DNA of 64,000 nucleotides from Labyrinthula sp. Ha (GCA_015227615.1 JAALGZ010000005.1:744001-808000); one strand, 5' to 3'. Shown: positions 23,586 through 35,824, numbered from the stretch's first letter. Notes: generated by a model not told the origin, from the sequence alone. Made by a program: numbers and translations.

Positions 23586-24939
23586 TCGATTCTTGGTAAG
23601 GACTAATTGGATGAATTGACTTAGAGACAAGGTCCTCCAGAAAATCTTTGTACGTCAAATTTACGAAAATACTAATTAGATAGATTTAAGATTGACACCA
23701 AAGGTAAGAATGAGCTGATAATCTGCCTTGAGTTCAGCTGGAAACTCATGGATAGCTTGTGAAAAAAATAATTAAGGAAATTATTTTAGACATGAAGATT
23801 GAGGGTGTCCTTGCATTGATATCTTTTGCTCCATACTTCTTCCTTGAGAGATGAGGCTAAGTTGTTATCCAGCTCTTTGTGTACAGGAATTAGAATCTAG
23901 AGAAAGAGAAGTTAAGAAGCTAGAGTGAGCTGCAAGACTGTTGGAAGGCAAATCAGATAAAACTGGAAGGTATTTTGATCTGATATTCATGGTTTACTAA
24001 GTTAGATGGAGATTTTATTAAGGGTTCTAGTTTTGGTGCTGAAGATCTTATTCAGGTGTGGAAGAAGGCGAGGGATATGATCAAGGAGTTAGCGAATTGC
24101 GCTTATTTCAGTTCTTTGCGGCATGCAAGTAGTTCAGAAACCATTATCTGCTGATGGATGATGGGATTTGAACATGGATGAAGCCCCTTGGGCTATTGCT
24201 GATGCCTCCGTCGGAGTTGGATTTGAGGTTGAGAGGTATTTGCTCAGTTGCCAAAAGGTTGAACGCAGTTCTTATCCCTTATCTTGTTTGCGTTTTGAAA
24301 GTTTCTAGGTCGAGTTTTCTGTTGGCCTTCTATTATTTTGGGAGAATTTATCCAACTTTTAGTGGCATTTTGTATTACTTTGAACGAGCTTATGCGGTCA
24401 GCTGGGTTAAGGACACTAGGATTGAGCTTGGCGTTTCTGGATAGTTACTCTATATGCTTTCTTAAGTCCTTACCTTTTAGGTTCCAGAACTCTCTACAAA
24501 CTATTGTCTTAGAGCTAGTGAGAGCTTTAAAGATGGGATTATTTTCCCCAAGAATATTCTTGTACACTTCAAAATGGGTTCAGCCTTCTTAAAATGCTTC
24601 GTGTTTCACGAATGCGTGGAAAGGAATCGGAGTCCGTACATACGACTGGAGAAGGCTCCGTTGTAGGACCTTTACAAGTCTTTACACTCATTGTCCTATC
24701 GATAAGTGTTCTTAGATGAGGGGATGGTTCCATGGGTTGCAAAACTAATTTCCTTATTGAAAATTTCATGGCTAAGGTTTTACTGCTACCATTTACCGAA
24801 GCTATGTCCGGGCAAAGACACCAATCACTGTGACGGTTTAGGCCGTCCTAAGTTGAAAAGCATCTGGAACAGATCTTTCAGGAAGAATTATTTATCAGTT
24901 TCAGTATTTTTCAACTAGATATATTGGGAACCGGTTTCC

Positions 24940-25570
24940 TCCTACGTCTAAAAGCCATTTATTTTACTTTCTCTATGTTTACTCTTAGGTGCGAATATTC
25001 TGAAACTTCATTCAGCTGTGAGACAAAGAACCTGAGTATATTACTACCTTCATAAATTATGCAAAGATCCAAGGCAAATTCCAAAATTTTATTAAACCTG
25101 AAGTTAGAGGCTGGAACCTCTTCATCCAGGTTTGCAGCAGTTCTTGTTAACATTAGGTCTGAAAAAATGTTAAATTAATTTAGACAAAATGAGTTACCCT
25201 GCGAGACAGCTATGTTGGCGATAACCTCATTATCTGTTTCATTTCTTTTTCTTAGTTAAACGTTGGTGCATAGATGAAGATCCAAGATATTTTAGATAAA
25301 GTTGGGTGGCACTTTTCTTCTTTCAAGAGCTGTTTTGAGGAAACAAAGGGTTACTGAGTTAATAGCTTTCTTAAAGTCTCCGAATAAACACTAAATTTTC
25401 AAGCTATTAAATTGATGTATGCTTCAGTTGCTAAGTAGAGAGTACACTTTTTTGCCTGTTCTGGTGATCTTGCTGAAAACAGCTTGATACGAGGAAATTT
25501 CTTTTTTCTGCAATTGTTTCAACTCCACTGCTGATTATCTTGGCTGCTACTGTGTAGGCTACAATAATAA
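24940..25570 (-). mobile_element. LINE-type reverse transcriptase relic
   Basis: The minus strand reads as a broken non-LTR reverse transcriptase. From high to low coordinates: AAKIISSGVETIAEK near 25.55 kb resembles the fingers motif before the palm; DFKKAINSVTLCFLKTALER near 25.34 kb is close to the DFKKAFDSV...L..AL motif with the first catalytic Asp; FNIFSDLML near 25.17 kb corresponds to the segment after RQGCPLSP; and LNEVSEYSHLRVNIEKVK near 24.98 kb matches the segment after the YADD box. The YADD position itself reads as ALDLCI, so the catalytic pair is lost. Several stops and at least two frame changes interrupt the reading. The element probably continued left to about 23.48 kb, where a tail-like sequence also occurs at 33.3 kb. 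It is an old, inactive copy. Confidence 0.65.
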
Positions 25571-25779
25571 ACAAGAGAAACGTGGAACTCCGAAATAGTT
25601 AAATGTTTTATTTTTTTCCCACTTCTTAGTCTTTACTCCTTAGTCCTTACCCTCAAGTTGGGTGTCACCAATTACTTGTAAACATTACACATTCTTTGTT
25701 CAAATATTGTTTCTGTTATTGCAAGTAATGTTATCTTGATATTGATAAGTATTCTTGTTTCGATGAAGGTGGGATTTGA

Positions 25780-25985
25780 TAAAAACTATCATTAATTATT
25801 TGATAATAACTTTAATTCTAATTCTCAATAATAGAATTAGGATTCTTAATCTTATCAAATGATTCTAATTTTATTCTGACTATCAAATAAATATCAACAA
25901 CTAATCAAAATTATTGGGCAACTATCAGAATCAACCAATAAGAAAAATATGGGAAATTTCTTATTGATAAATTTTCAATAAATTA
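25780..25985. repeat. AT-rich inverted-repeat element, copy 1 (MITE-like)
   Basis: The stretch is built of TTATCAA and TTGATAA words. Its left end (AATTATTTGATAAT) and right end (TGATAAATTTTCAATAAATT) are roughly inverted to each other. It aligns from end to end with the two halves of a second copy at 63,432-63,865, by eye at about three quarters identity, with shared words such as AGAATT(A/G)GGATT and ATCAA(C/T)CAA(T/C)AAGAAAA. No coding capacity is present. The size, terminal inversion and AT content are those of a miniature inverted-repeat element; the family and target duplication were not determined. Confidence 0.55.
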
Positions 25986-26041
25986 AATCCGAGGTGTATT
26001 TACGATCTATTTATCCTGGAAATATCCGAAGAAATTTCCCA

Positions 26042-26661
26042 ATGAATCTATCTAAGAACTTGTTGATCAAAACCAAAAGGATACTAAAACAAGATCCATT
26101 ATTTCCTCTCTCAAGAATGGTCCACACTGAAAAAAAACTTGAAGATATGGGTCTGACCCTTCCTCCAGTTTCAACGCCTGCTGCAAACTACATTCTTGGT
26201 GAATTTTCTGTCTTTGGGCTCACCGTTTTTAGCAAACCGAGTTGGAAACCACATCTATGCATCTGGTCATATCTCAATAGATGAAAGTGGAGAGTTCATT
26301 AAAGGAAAACTTGGTTCAGACTTGAGTACTGAGCAAGGATATGCTGCTGCAAAGCGATGTGGTCTTTCCCTTCTTGCAACACTTAAAAAGGAGCTTGGTG
26401 ATTTGGATCTGGTTGAAAAAGTTGTAAAGGTTAATGGCTTTGTAAGCTCTGAATCTACCTTCTATGAGCAACCACAGGTTATTAATGGAGTAAGTGACCT
26501 ATTTGCCGAAGTTTTGGGTGATCGTGGAACGGTATTACCTCTGTGTTTTATTTAAATCTTAGCATGCAAGATCTGCAGTTGGAGTTAATGTCCTTCCATT
26601 GAATATTGCAGTGGAAGTTGAAGCCATCTTTCTAGTTAAAGATACTTCCTCTAATATTTAA
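26042..26661 (+). CDS. RidA/YjgF/UK114 family protein with two mini-introns
   Basis: Exons are 26042-26198, 26233-26531 and 26563-26661; the introns are 34 nt (26199-26232) and 31 nt (26532-26562), both GT...AG. Splicing gives a 184-residue protein. After an N-terminal basic extension of about 35 residues, likely a mitochondrial presequence, the RidA fold begins: LPPVSTPAANYILANRVGNH, then IYASGHIS, VEKVVKVNGFVSSE, and HARSAVGVNVLPLNIAVEVE. The Arg of ARSAVG is the residue that binds the substrate carboxylate in RidA. RidA hydrolyses reactive enamine and imine intermediates released by PLP enzymes; the NHIYASGHIS subtype resembles the eukaryotic or bacterial YjgF relatives with unsettled substrate. 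Unspliced frames stop early, so ORF-based annotation would split it. The start is the first ATG in frame. It ends 14 bp from the membrane-protein gene. Confidence 0.88.
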
Positions 26662-26675
26662 AAGGCCGAAATAAC

Positions 26676-27899
26676 TCACTTGACCTTGTTAATACATTTT
26701 CTCTCTTTCCTTTGAATCTGCAAACAAAACGCGCATATTGCTTTAGGGAATCGAAAACTGCATCCTTGAATATAATCTGTCGGAAGAGAGTCAAGCACAT
26801 CAAAAGTAGTCAAGTTGTGTCCACTAACTCCTGCTAAGTAGTTGCACTTCAACCGAAGCATAAGTCGAAAGTGAACTATTGCTTCCAAAAAGAAAACATA
26901 CAATGCTCGGTCCAGTGTGTGCTTATTCTTATGCTTCTTTCGTGTTTGTTTGGCTCTTTCTTTCTCAAGGAAAATTCCCATAAGCACGATTGTGCTAGAA
27001 AGTTCAGCTCCACATATACTTCGTAGCACTTGACTGCCTTGTGGAGTTACCATTATCTTGAAACAAGTATCCTCTATAGTTTCATAAAGTGCATTAAACT
27101 CATCTCTCTGCAACCCACTTTTTCTTCGCCACATTATGATTCGAAACTTGGTTGTAATGTAACTTGTTGATATAATTAACATGAAGAGCACAATAAAAAA
27201 GGTCACATAGTACCCATTCAACAGTAGTATAAAAAGTACCAAGAAGTCTAGGGCTATAACGAAAAACTCAAAAAATGTCGCAATTTCCCCAGATGGATCC
27301 CAAAGCTCAGAGGTAGATATGTGTTCTTGCGATAATTGTTCATTTTTAGATTTCACTCTCACATATTCGGCGTCAACTAAGCTTTCTTCAGAGCTTTCGT
27401 CCGTTGCAGTATTCATCGGTAATTTCTTATCATAAAACATATTATTAGCGGCCTGAAACGCCTTTTTCTTGGAGTGTTTGACAATGTTCTTGGGACTTTC
27501 CAGCGAGTGTTTAATTTTCTTGAAATATATTATCTTATTTTGTGTTTTTAATGATATTGGTTTTTTTCTTCGTTTTGAAGGCAGCCTTTGCCTCATTCCA
27601 TTCTTCCAAAAGTTTGCTCTTTCAAAGGTTTTCGGAGCAAGCGAAATATTTGATAATGGGTTATTCGAATACGGTGGTGTCTTTGGCTTCGAAAAAGTTG
27701 TGTTCAGCTTAGAAACGTTTTCTTGCTGAGGACTTTCTCTTACAAGAATTTTGCCTCGTTCGTGTTCCTCAATAGCACTTACGTTCCATAGAAGCGAGAA
27801 ATCAACTGGATAAAACTCCTCTTGTTCTATATCTTCACATATACTTGCACCTAGGCTCTGCTTTGAGTCCACGAAATCAAACTTTTCTTCTCTTTCCAT
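26676..27899 (-). CDS. Two-span membrane protein of unknown function, 407 aa
   Basis: I do not recognise this family. Residues 1-200 are hydrophilic, with an acidic start, Ser/Pro/Asn-rich stretches and a very basic patch near 109-147 (KRRKKP, HSKKKA). Two adjacent strongly hydrophobic segments at about 207-227 and 229-249 (FFVIALDFLVLFILLL, FFIVLFMLIISTSYI) form a helical hairpin separated by an NGYY turn, followed by a basic stretch (KFRIIMWRRKSG). A 150-residue C-terminal domain contains a third weakly hydrophobic helix (ALYVFFLEAIVHFRL). The layout suggests a membrane-anchored protein with a large basic, probably cytosolic, N-terminal tail. It converges on RidA with 14 bp between the stops, so the 3' ends of the transcripts must overlap. 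Confidence 0.72.
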   Translation of the reverse strand: MEREEKFDFVDSKQSLGASICEDIEQEEFYPVDFSLLWNVSAIEEHERGKILVRESPQQENVSKLNTTFSKPKTPPYSNNPLSNISLAPKTFERANFWKNGMRQRLPSKRRKKPISLKTQNKIIYFKKIKHSLESPKNIVKHSKKKAFQAANNMFYDKKLPMNTATDESSEESLVDAEYVRVKSKNEQLSQEHISTSELWDPSGEIATFFEFFVIALDFLVLFILLLNGYYVTFFIVLFMLIISTSYITTKFRIIMWRRKSGLQRDEFNALYETIEDTCFKIMVTPQGSQVLRSICGAELSSTIVLMGIFLEKERAKQTRKKHKNKHTLDRALYVFFLEAIVHFRLMLRLKCNYLAGVSGHNLTTFDVLDSLPTDYIQGCSFRFPKAICAFCLQIQRKERKCINKVK

Positions 27900-30800
27900 C
27901 TTTCTAAACGGTTAAGTTTGACTATTTGATGCAGACACTTCAGATCAAAGAAAACAAAACCCATGTTAAAGCTCCTTAAAAGCAAGAATAAATCTTTTTG
28001 ATACTTGATACTAAAATAACTCAAATTATGGTGCATACCCTTTTTTTCTTTCCACTTTACATATCCGTAATACAACGTTGTTGATAAGTAACTATCCATT
28101 GAGTGTACGTTCTTCTTATTGGCTGTTCTATCTAAAGTGATGAAATGGTTGAAGCAATATCAAGAAGTTGGGGAATTCAGTTGTTGAGGATTTGAATTGT
28201 GGGTCTTGGACACATTTAGTGTGAAGTTTAAAATGGAAACGAATAAAAGGTGTTGAGTAAAACAAGTTTTATCAAATATTTCCTGTTCTAAGGCTTGGAT
28301 GAATTTTGAAAAATAGATAATACTTAGCCTCAGTAAACCTAGTTATCTAATACAAATTTCACAGGGAAAATAACAATGCAAAACACGTAGAAAACAGAAG
28401 CATGTGAAACAGAATAGTAGATTGCTAAAAAAACTTCTCGCTATAGCTAAAATGATTCCAGTTTGGATGTTTACGGGACTCAAAACTCGGTAAGCAGAGT
28501 GTTAGTGTTCCCCGAAGCAATAGTACACGGGCTTCAAGTTGAGACTTCGATAAAAACTGAGATTTCATATACAAACAGAAGAGAGGAGGGTGCATATCAT
28601 CCTTCAAGAAGTTCATAACATTTCTTTTGATATCATAATGCCAAATGCCTGGTCTAGAATAAGTACTTTTAACTGATATCCATAGATTATCACTCGCTCA
28701 AGCCTTGATCTATACCTAATAGAGACAAGGGACTTGCTTGACTCCCTCGTGATGTGTACATGATATTATTACGTAAATTTAATTAGAAGCCACCCAAAAA
28801 AACTCCTGCAAATTATGTCTGTAAGCTCTATTTCGTGTGAAATTTTTATCAGCAATTTTATGTCTACGAAACATGTGTAATAAATATAGAAACATCGAAG
28901 GTTTAGAATTTCCTATTATTGTCAGAAGTCAGTAAACTTCATAGCACCAAGTAACTAAGCAAAAACTCTGGTTATCTTCGTAATTACGACCATAAACTCT
29001 TCAGCATTAAAGATACTGTGAGCAACATTATTTAAATTGTTTTCTACCAACGAGGAAGTGAGTTAAATGCTCTCATAACTCTATGTTCATACTACCAGTG
29101 TTCCACACTATTGAGGTCAGACTAAAGGAATTAGGAAGCTACATACGTCATATTACATTTCCGGGATCTCTATTATCGTCTCCGAAACAACAGGCATAGG
29201 AATCTTTATAATTGTGAATAACTTTACCTCTGTTGAGAGTTTAAAAATGCTGTATTCCATTAACGGCGGAAAGCAATATTTTTGGTTAAGTTTGACTAAC
29301 GTCATGATCGTAAACATTGATAGCAGACCAGGTATATGTTTCATTTCGCAAATCCTTGGAATGCGATCCTTAAAATAATATACAGTATTTTTGTAGTATT
29401 TTACATCGTCAAATTGAATTCGGGCTTCTATACCAGATTTCTAAGGCCTATTATATGGTAAATCTGCAATAATTATAGAGGTACAACCCGTATTGTTGAA
29501 GTTGTTGAATTGTACGTGCTGCTGAGGTAAACATATGTTAAATTGCCAGGCAGTTTATTTTATTGTTCCTGAAATAACTATATTTTGAACCTCGGGTACT
29601 GCAAAAGTTGTCTCACTTGAATTACGCAAAATGCTACTTTCTCAAAATTTAGATCTAATACTAACTCAAGTTCAAAACCTGTAAGAAAAGATCACGAAGA
29701 AAAAAGGTTATCACAAAAGATATTAGTCTGAAGTATAGAAATAAGAGTGGGTAGATACGGATACAGAACACTGGAAAATATGCAAAGGGAGTGTTAATAT
29801 GAATTTAAGATGCCTGAAGACACCTGCATATAGAGATTTCAGCAACTGGTGCTATAAGAAAATGCCTTAGAACAAAAGAAAAGGTGAAGCTACAAGTGGT
29901 TGCATGGACAAAGATGAGCATAAATCCAACAGAAAGTAAAAGCTGAAAATCTAAACCAACATATAGGAACGAATGTAATGAAAACTAGAACACCGACTTA
30001 CACTTTAGGGATAGACAAAGAAAACCATATCACTGGGGGAATGGGGTTTTGTTTTCGAAGAAAACTTGACAAAGATCTGAAATAAACTTAAAAAAGCAGA
30101 GAGGTTTAGACAAAGATTAGGTCTTACTGACTTAGAACGAATATTTCTTTTTTTGGTGATCTATTATCAAGTCTCCCTGCACCATTACTTTTACACGCCC
30201 GCATTTTTTCTTCTGTTACTCTCCTTAGTTGCTTGCTCAATGGCAGAATTTTCGTAAACTTCATTGTTAGTACATAATCTAGGAGTGTCGCAGATGGTCA
30301 GAATTCAATGTTCCCTCTAATACTCCTATTGCTGTGGTTGAGGTATGATGCCATGGATGCAATTGAAAGGGAGTACAACAAATAAAGCTTCCTAGAAAAG
30401 TACCTAAGACAGTATAAGTCTTCAACAGTTGGGCCGTCTCAATATTATTCAATTAATATATGATTGTATGGCACCTCAAGGATTAAAAATTTGTTGAAAT
30501 AAAGCTGTTCTAACAAATCTGATAGTAGATATAGCATTAAAACGTAGAGACTTACTAAATTTGAAATCTTTTAGTCAAAGTTTTAAGTAGAACTAAGGCT
30601 GGTTCATGGAATATGTGAATAAGAGAATAACATCTTTACTATTTCCAGAAAACTGCCTGTACTATAAGAAGTTACAGACACTGAAAGATTTAGATGAAAC
30701 TAATATTACTGAAGAAGAAAGTGAGTAACCTCAATGGTTTTCTTGTTGACAACCTTCCCCAAGATGAATCTATTACTGGTCCCAACTGCTTTTATTAGAT

Positions 30801-33800
30801 AATAACGGAGTGTAAGCAAATTCATAAATATTATTGTGTTTCTATTCCTTCCTCTATAGTGTTTTATGCTTAAGAAATGTACATCATGAAGAGTAAGAAT
30901 ATATCTTTAATTTCGGAAACCTCACTAAGGTTGCTAACAATATTGATTACTAGATTTGCCCTAGGATTCTTGATAGCCTTTTGACTATGCGGGGTAAATT
31001 CAAATGTGTTGAGTGAAAGAGCTCCTCTACAACACAACTAAGCATAGTAAACAAATAAGCTATTACAAATCCAATTTCCTATAATTACATTACTTCTCTC
31101 TCAACAACGCAACGTGCATAGTTAACAAGAATACCATGGAGCCAATTGTGGTACTAGTTGTTGTGATGAGATAGTTAATACAAGTTTTCACATAGACCGA
31201 TAACAAAACTTCTGGAGCGAATGTTAATGCGTGATTATTATATTTCAGGGTTTAAAACGGATCTGTTAACAAGTATTGATTGGAGTTGAATCAACCTAAG
31301 AAATACATTAAACCGAGAATCAACATATTTTTGGTATCTCGTAAACTTGGTTTCGAACCTCTACTTCTTCGCACAGTGTGAGTTGAATTTAGTAGATTAG
31401 CTTAAACTTATTGGTTTCTAATAAGTTTATTTGCAGAAAGATAACTGGGGGAGGGTTCATAAAAGTACATGAACAATGGGAAAGATAGAGTCATAAATTC
31501 TAAATTCTTTGGATGGAGTCAGTAGTTTACGGGTGAAACAAAACTTTCAAAAGCGATACAGTTAACTGGAATAGACTGTAAAGATGGAGACTAGTGACGG
31601 TGCTTTCTCTTTTATAGATTGCAACAATCGAAGCTTGAAAACAAAAATTGAACCACCGGGTCAAAAGATACAAGCCAACATTATAAGCTTGCTGCTATCA
31701 CAAAGGTTTATTGATATCATATTCGATAACTCTCAATAAAAAGAGTTGTAGTTATTATTTAAACTTGTTTATTAAGATGGAAAATACAAGTTCTTTTATT
31801 GTCCACTGGCAATAATTCGCTTTTGCAATTGAACTTTCCGGGAATAATCTTTACCTGTTATTATTACAATGTATCCACGTACTAAACGGGCTTTTATAGA
31901 TAAGATATCTTATTTGCAGAAACCTTTTATATCATTCTTACAGTTGTTAGTGATAAAGCCTAGTTATTCTAATAATATAAAACTAAGTTCATACATTAAG
32001 CATTATTAACTTAGTTTAAGCAACAGACACAGGCCCATTATCACAGAAAATTAAACTATCACAACCTTAAGCCATCTTTACGATCCTACTCACTCTAGGT
32101 ACTTACCCGGAGCTCTATATTATGCAGATATAATTTCATTTCAACTACTTCTGAAAATTTGCATCTGCACCGAAGTAGCATTCTTAATATAAATGAAGCC
32201 TTCTCATGTTAAAGCTAGTTTACTAGTTCAGCTCTATGTCGGTGAGTTCACAGCAGAAATGTCTTAAAAGGAGGTTGGCTATGGACACTACATGAAACCC
32301 ATGTAATCTAGTCATGGAATCACATACCCCTCTCTAAATGAACCTACGGGACAACGTTTGTTAATACTTTTAAGCATAGTTTGGCTTGGCTAATATATCA
32401 AAATCCGACAATCTAAGTCAATTCGGGGTATGGCATAGTATATTAGAATTTGTCTATTTATTTATGCCTTAGGTTTACGCAACATACATATGCGTGTAGA
32501 TATATAAACATTTCCCCACTCGCTTCATAAATACAATGGCTATAATATCTCTTCACGGACATCATTGACGGCTAATGGAGGTGATATAGAAGCTACCAAA
32601 GTGCTTAACAATTTTCTTGCAAATGTAGCCTAGGTTTCTTTCCTATCTGAAAAACGTTGATGCTACGATAGCCGTCAGCATGAACTAAATAACACCTTTA
32701 CTACATTCCTGTGGCCCCTTGCTTCAACTTAAATTCAATGCAGCCTCGCATTGCTGCTTTGTAATATTGCACCACATTTCACACTTAATATTTCTACTGT
32801 GATTTTTATAGAACCCGGAGAATAGGTTGTAAAGTTTCGAAATAATAGGGAAGATATATTCGTGTCAAAATTAGCAATATGGCAATATGCGCTAGTTCAA
32901 GAAATTTTAAGAACAAGCCAGCACCCCCCCCCCCTAACACACGCTTATGTTTTTTAGAGTTTTTGTTGTTTCTAGAAAAACCGATGGAAAATTTCAATTG
33001 TTCAATTAAGTTTATTGGTGACTTATAGTTTTAAAACATAGCCTTACCTAAAGCAAGTATAAAGACTCTTCTGATATATTTCATGACTGTGTGACCGATA
33101 TAGAGCACGGAAAAGCTGGTATGTATTTTCGCGCAACATGTAGCTGGGTCCCATTTTCACAAGTTACTTTTAAGAATAAATGCATTTCGAACTAGCTCTC
33201 ACAGATTAGTTAAGTGAGGTTTTAAGGTGAAAGTGATGTAAAACTGAAATTGACTTGCCCGCGCTTAGTAGAGAAACCCTGATATCTCTCTGCCTTTGGA
33301 TTGAGGCCTCCCGTCTTTTGAACCACAGTCTGTTCTGCCAATGAGATTTAATAGAACTGACATCTTTAAAAGTATTTGGTTTTAGAAGAAAGACCAAACG
33401 TGCAAAGACATAAATGGTGATAAGAATAATAAAGAGACTTGGCCGGCTTTGACCTTGAATAGAGCTTATAATAGAGATGAACAAAAGGTTATTTTGAATG
33501 CATCAGTTGTATTGGACCTTTGGTATGGTATATCAGAGATGTCTCCGCCGAGATATTGGGAACAACTTCTCTGAGCATTTTCAGTTGAACTCGGCGCCCC
33601 TTGCTAGAAGCCGTTTTTCCTGTGGAGACTATGGAGGCGTGTGTTGTTGAGGTTCATTTAAGAGTTGTGGTACTTGTTTCAATAATTCCTGCTGTGAACT
33701 GTGAAAGGTAGATGGTGCAGTTTTTGCTGGTTTCTGAAAGATCTTCGGACGTGACAACTTTGTAAAAGGGGGACGATGTGAGTGGAGGATGGACAGGAGA

Positions 33801-35824
33801 GGTTTTTTCATTCATCTAGTTGCTCTACGACATGATTTTGGTGGTGTTAAATAGTCTTGAAGACATTTTACTTTACTTAAATTATTTTTGCATATAAAAT
33901 AACTCTAACTGGCTTGGGGAAGAGTGTCTTTAGCCGTCATGTTGTTGCTAAAGAAAAGATAATTGCTCATACGTTTTAAGCGATATGCTATCTTGTAACT
34001 ATGGTTTAGCAAAACTTGTTGGTGTAGAGTAGCTTTTTTTTATTTTTTTTTATTTTATTAAAAAATCCTGCCGGGTGGGGTCATTTACAGACAGGTTAAA
34101 GGAATGGTTCTGAACTAGCCTAAGCTTACAGATTTGAACGCGGTCAACGTTCACTGTTGCAACTTTAATTGTACAGGAATATTACGTCTCAAGGACTGCA
34201 AAGTACCTATTGGGTCTCTGATAATTGTCTATTGTCATAATGGTTTCTTTGTATCCGAGTTTTTGGTTTCCCTTCAAAATCCTCATTACTTTAACTTAGG
34301 TTCCTATGTTTAAGTGTGTCATATTAATACATACTTTAGCCTTGCCACGTCATTATTCCTCATATCGTAGTGAAATATTACTGTTAAGACAATTGCAATG
34401 AAGAACATCAAAAATGGTTTTAAGTAATGGTTATAAGGCATGGGCGATTAATACTCTTCCGAACATACAGTTTTCTAGTTATTCACATAAGTAGAAATCA
34501 TGGCTCATCTTTTGGATTAGGAACCAGGTTACATCCTACTACTTTTCTCATCTATTAACAGCCCACAAGCAAGTTATGGTTATTCGTTACAGGGAGAGTT
34601 TTTTTTTATAAACAGTAGTATCTGGAAGCAATTTGAGCACAGAAAGTGGCACAAAATAGTTTTTCATACCAAAAGGATACTAATAGAGCACATGTGTTTA
34701 GTTTCACAGCAGAATTGTACCCTTGAGAAAATCTTAAAGCAACACGTGAAATCTTAATGTATTGAAAATATGATGACAGGGATAGCTCAGACTTCTTTGG
34801 AGAATTTTCCCAGAATCCCTTGGTGTTGGAAATGTCCTTTAAGTCAGTTCACCAATGGTTAAAGGCCATGGGGTCTGCATTTCTGATAGTTACTCGTCTT
34901 GGAGGAATCTGTTTTATATTTAAAAATGTTTAGTTGAAGCTCTGTTCATCTTAGTGAAGGTCTCTGTACATGGTCTTTGCATCCTAACTAGGCTATATTT
35001 TACTTCTTGCATATTCCCTTGACTGTTCTGCTTAAGAAATGTGCTTTGTTCCTGACAGTTCACGGTTCTAGTTGAAGGTAGTTAATCCCCTTTGGAGGAA
35101 AGTTAATAGACGTTAATTACAATATTATCACTTTCATGCTGTTTCTCAAAATCAAGCCGCTTCATACTTGGTAATGATAGGAGATAAAATTTTCAGTCAC
35201 AACTTCCTTCATTGTATCAAAACCACTCGAGAAACGGGATTTCATTTATCATGACTTCAGATAGAGTTTCAGGCTAGTTTCTACATCTAGAATTTGCAAA
35301 CATATTAAGTAAAAATATTTAAACCTGCTCCCGTAATATTGGCAAAGAAATAACGTATAGAAAAAAAAGTTCAATCTTTACTTTATGACTTTGATGGCTA
35401 ATTAAAGGAGACCCACCCAATCACAACAGCATTAATTAGCAAGAAATTAAGGAAAGGCTTCTGCAGTTGGGATATATAAAGAAGTTGGTTAGGCTTTGTA
35501 AACTAATAGAGTGCAAGTTTTCTAATGAGATAGATTTAGTCTCGTATGGTTTGAAGCGTAAACACGGAGTTTTATTGATGGTGATCTCGGAAAATGTAGG
35601 TATAAAAGAGATTGGAAAAAAAGTTCACACTTTGGTTTATGAGTTAAAACTAACTTTAAGATTTTTCAATTACGATACATAGAAAAACAAGCTATCTATC
35701 TTTCACTGCTTTTTTGTATTTTCACATCCATCTAAACAATACTTTCTTCAAATACATAATTCCAAATCTTTTTGTCAATCTGTATTTATTGTTTTACATA
35801 TTTTGAAAGAAGAGTTCTAAACAT
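27900..35824. other. Large gene-poor AT-rich desert
   Basis: Nearly 8 kb without a supported gene. Chance-length frames only. An 11-base C run lies at 32,924-32,934. The interval 33.2-33.8 kb is less AT-rich and contains repeat copy B plus Pro/Gln-rich broken reading on the minus strand, consistent with another old mobile-element fragment. A T-rich stretch lies at about 34,030-34,075. A plus-strand frame opening after an acceptor-like TTAATTAG at 35,441 and running to 35,682 was noted but is not called. No RNA gene was recognised. Confidence 0.5.
33257..33350 (-). repeat. Dispersed repeat, copy B (probable LINE 3' part)
   Basis: This is a partner of the repeat at 23,488-23,585. It keeps the CGCGCTTAGTAGAG core and, on the minus strand, an open peptide NRLWFKRREASIQRQRDI followed by RVSLLSAG, which parallels the sequence read from copy A. 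Here the reading frame stays open for 92 codons (33,206-33,484), longer than in copy A, so this copy may be the better preserved one. No reverse transcriptase motif was recognised further right, so it is probably a fragment. Confidence 0.4.

Larger units (their letters stand above)
23366..26041. other. Intergenic region holding a LINE relic and an AT-rich repeat
   Basis: No intact gene lies here. The left two thirds are less AT-rich than the deserts and read, on the minus strand, as broken reverse transcriptase (listed separately). From about 25,780 to 25,985 an AT-rich inverted-repeat element ends 57 bp before the RidA start codon, so the RidA promoter lies within or against a repeat. Three plus-strand frames of 70-88 codons at 24.2-24.9 kb are shadows of the decayed element. 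Confidence 0.6.

Noticed and set aside
24165-24182. Possible tRNA B-box on the minus strand (GTTCAAATCCC)
   Set aside because: The flanking bases do not pair as a T-stem and no acceptor or anticodon arm fits.
24178-24918. Three plus-strand frames of 70-88 codons
   Set aside because: They lie opposite a decayed minus-strand element and show no conserved motif.
27851-28099. 82-codon minus-strand frame overlapping the start of the membrane-protein gene
   Set aside because: It is in a different frame from the real gene and has no motif; a mini-intron joining the two was looked for but not convincingly found.
31343-31362. Possible tRNA T-arm around TTTCGAACC
   Set aside because: The stem bases do not pair and no cloverleaf could be drawn.
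35442-35682. Plus-strand frame opening after an acceptor-like TTAATTAG
   Set aside because: It reads like protein for 80 codons (LLQLGYIKKLVRLCKLIE...), but no donor, upstream exon, start codon or family could be supported, and open runs of this length occur by chance here.
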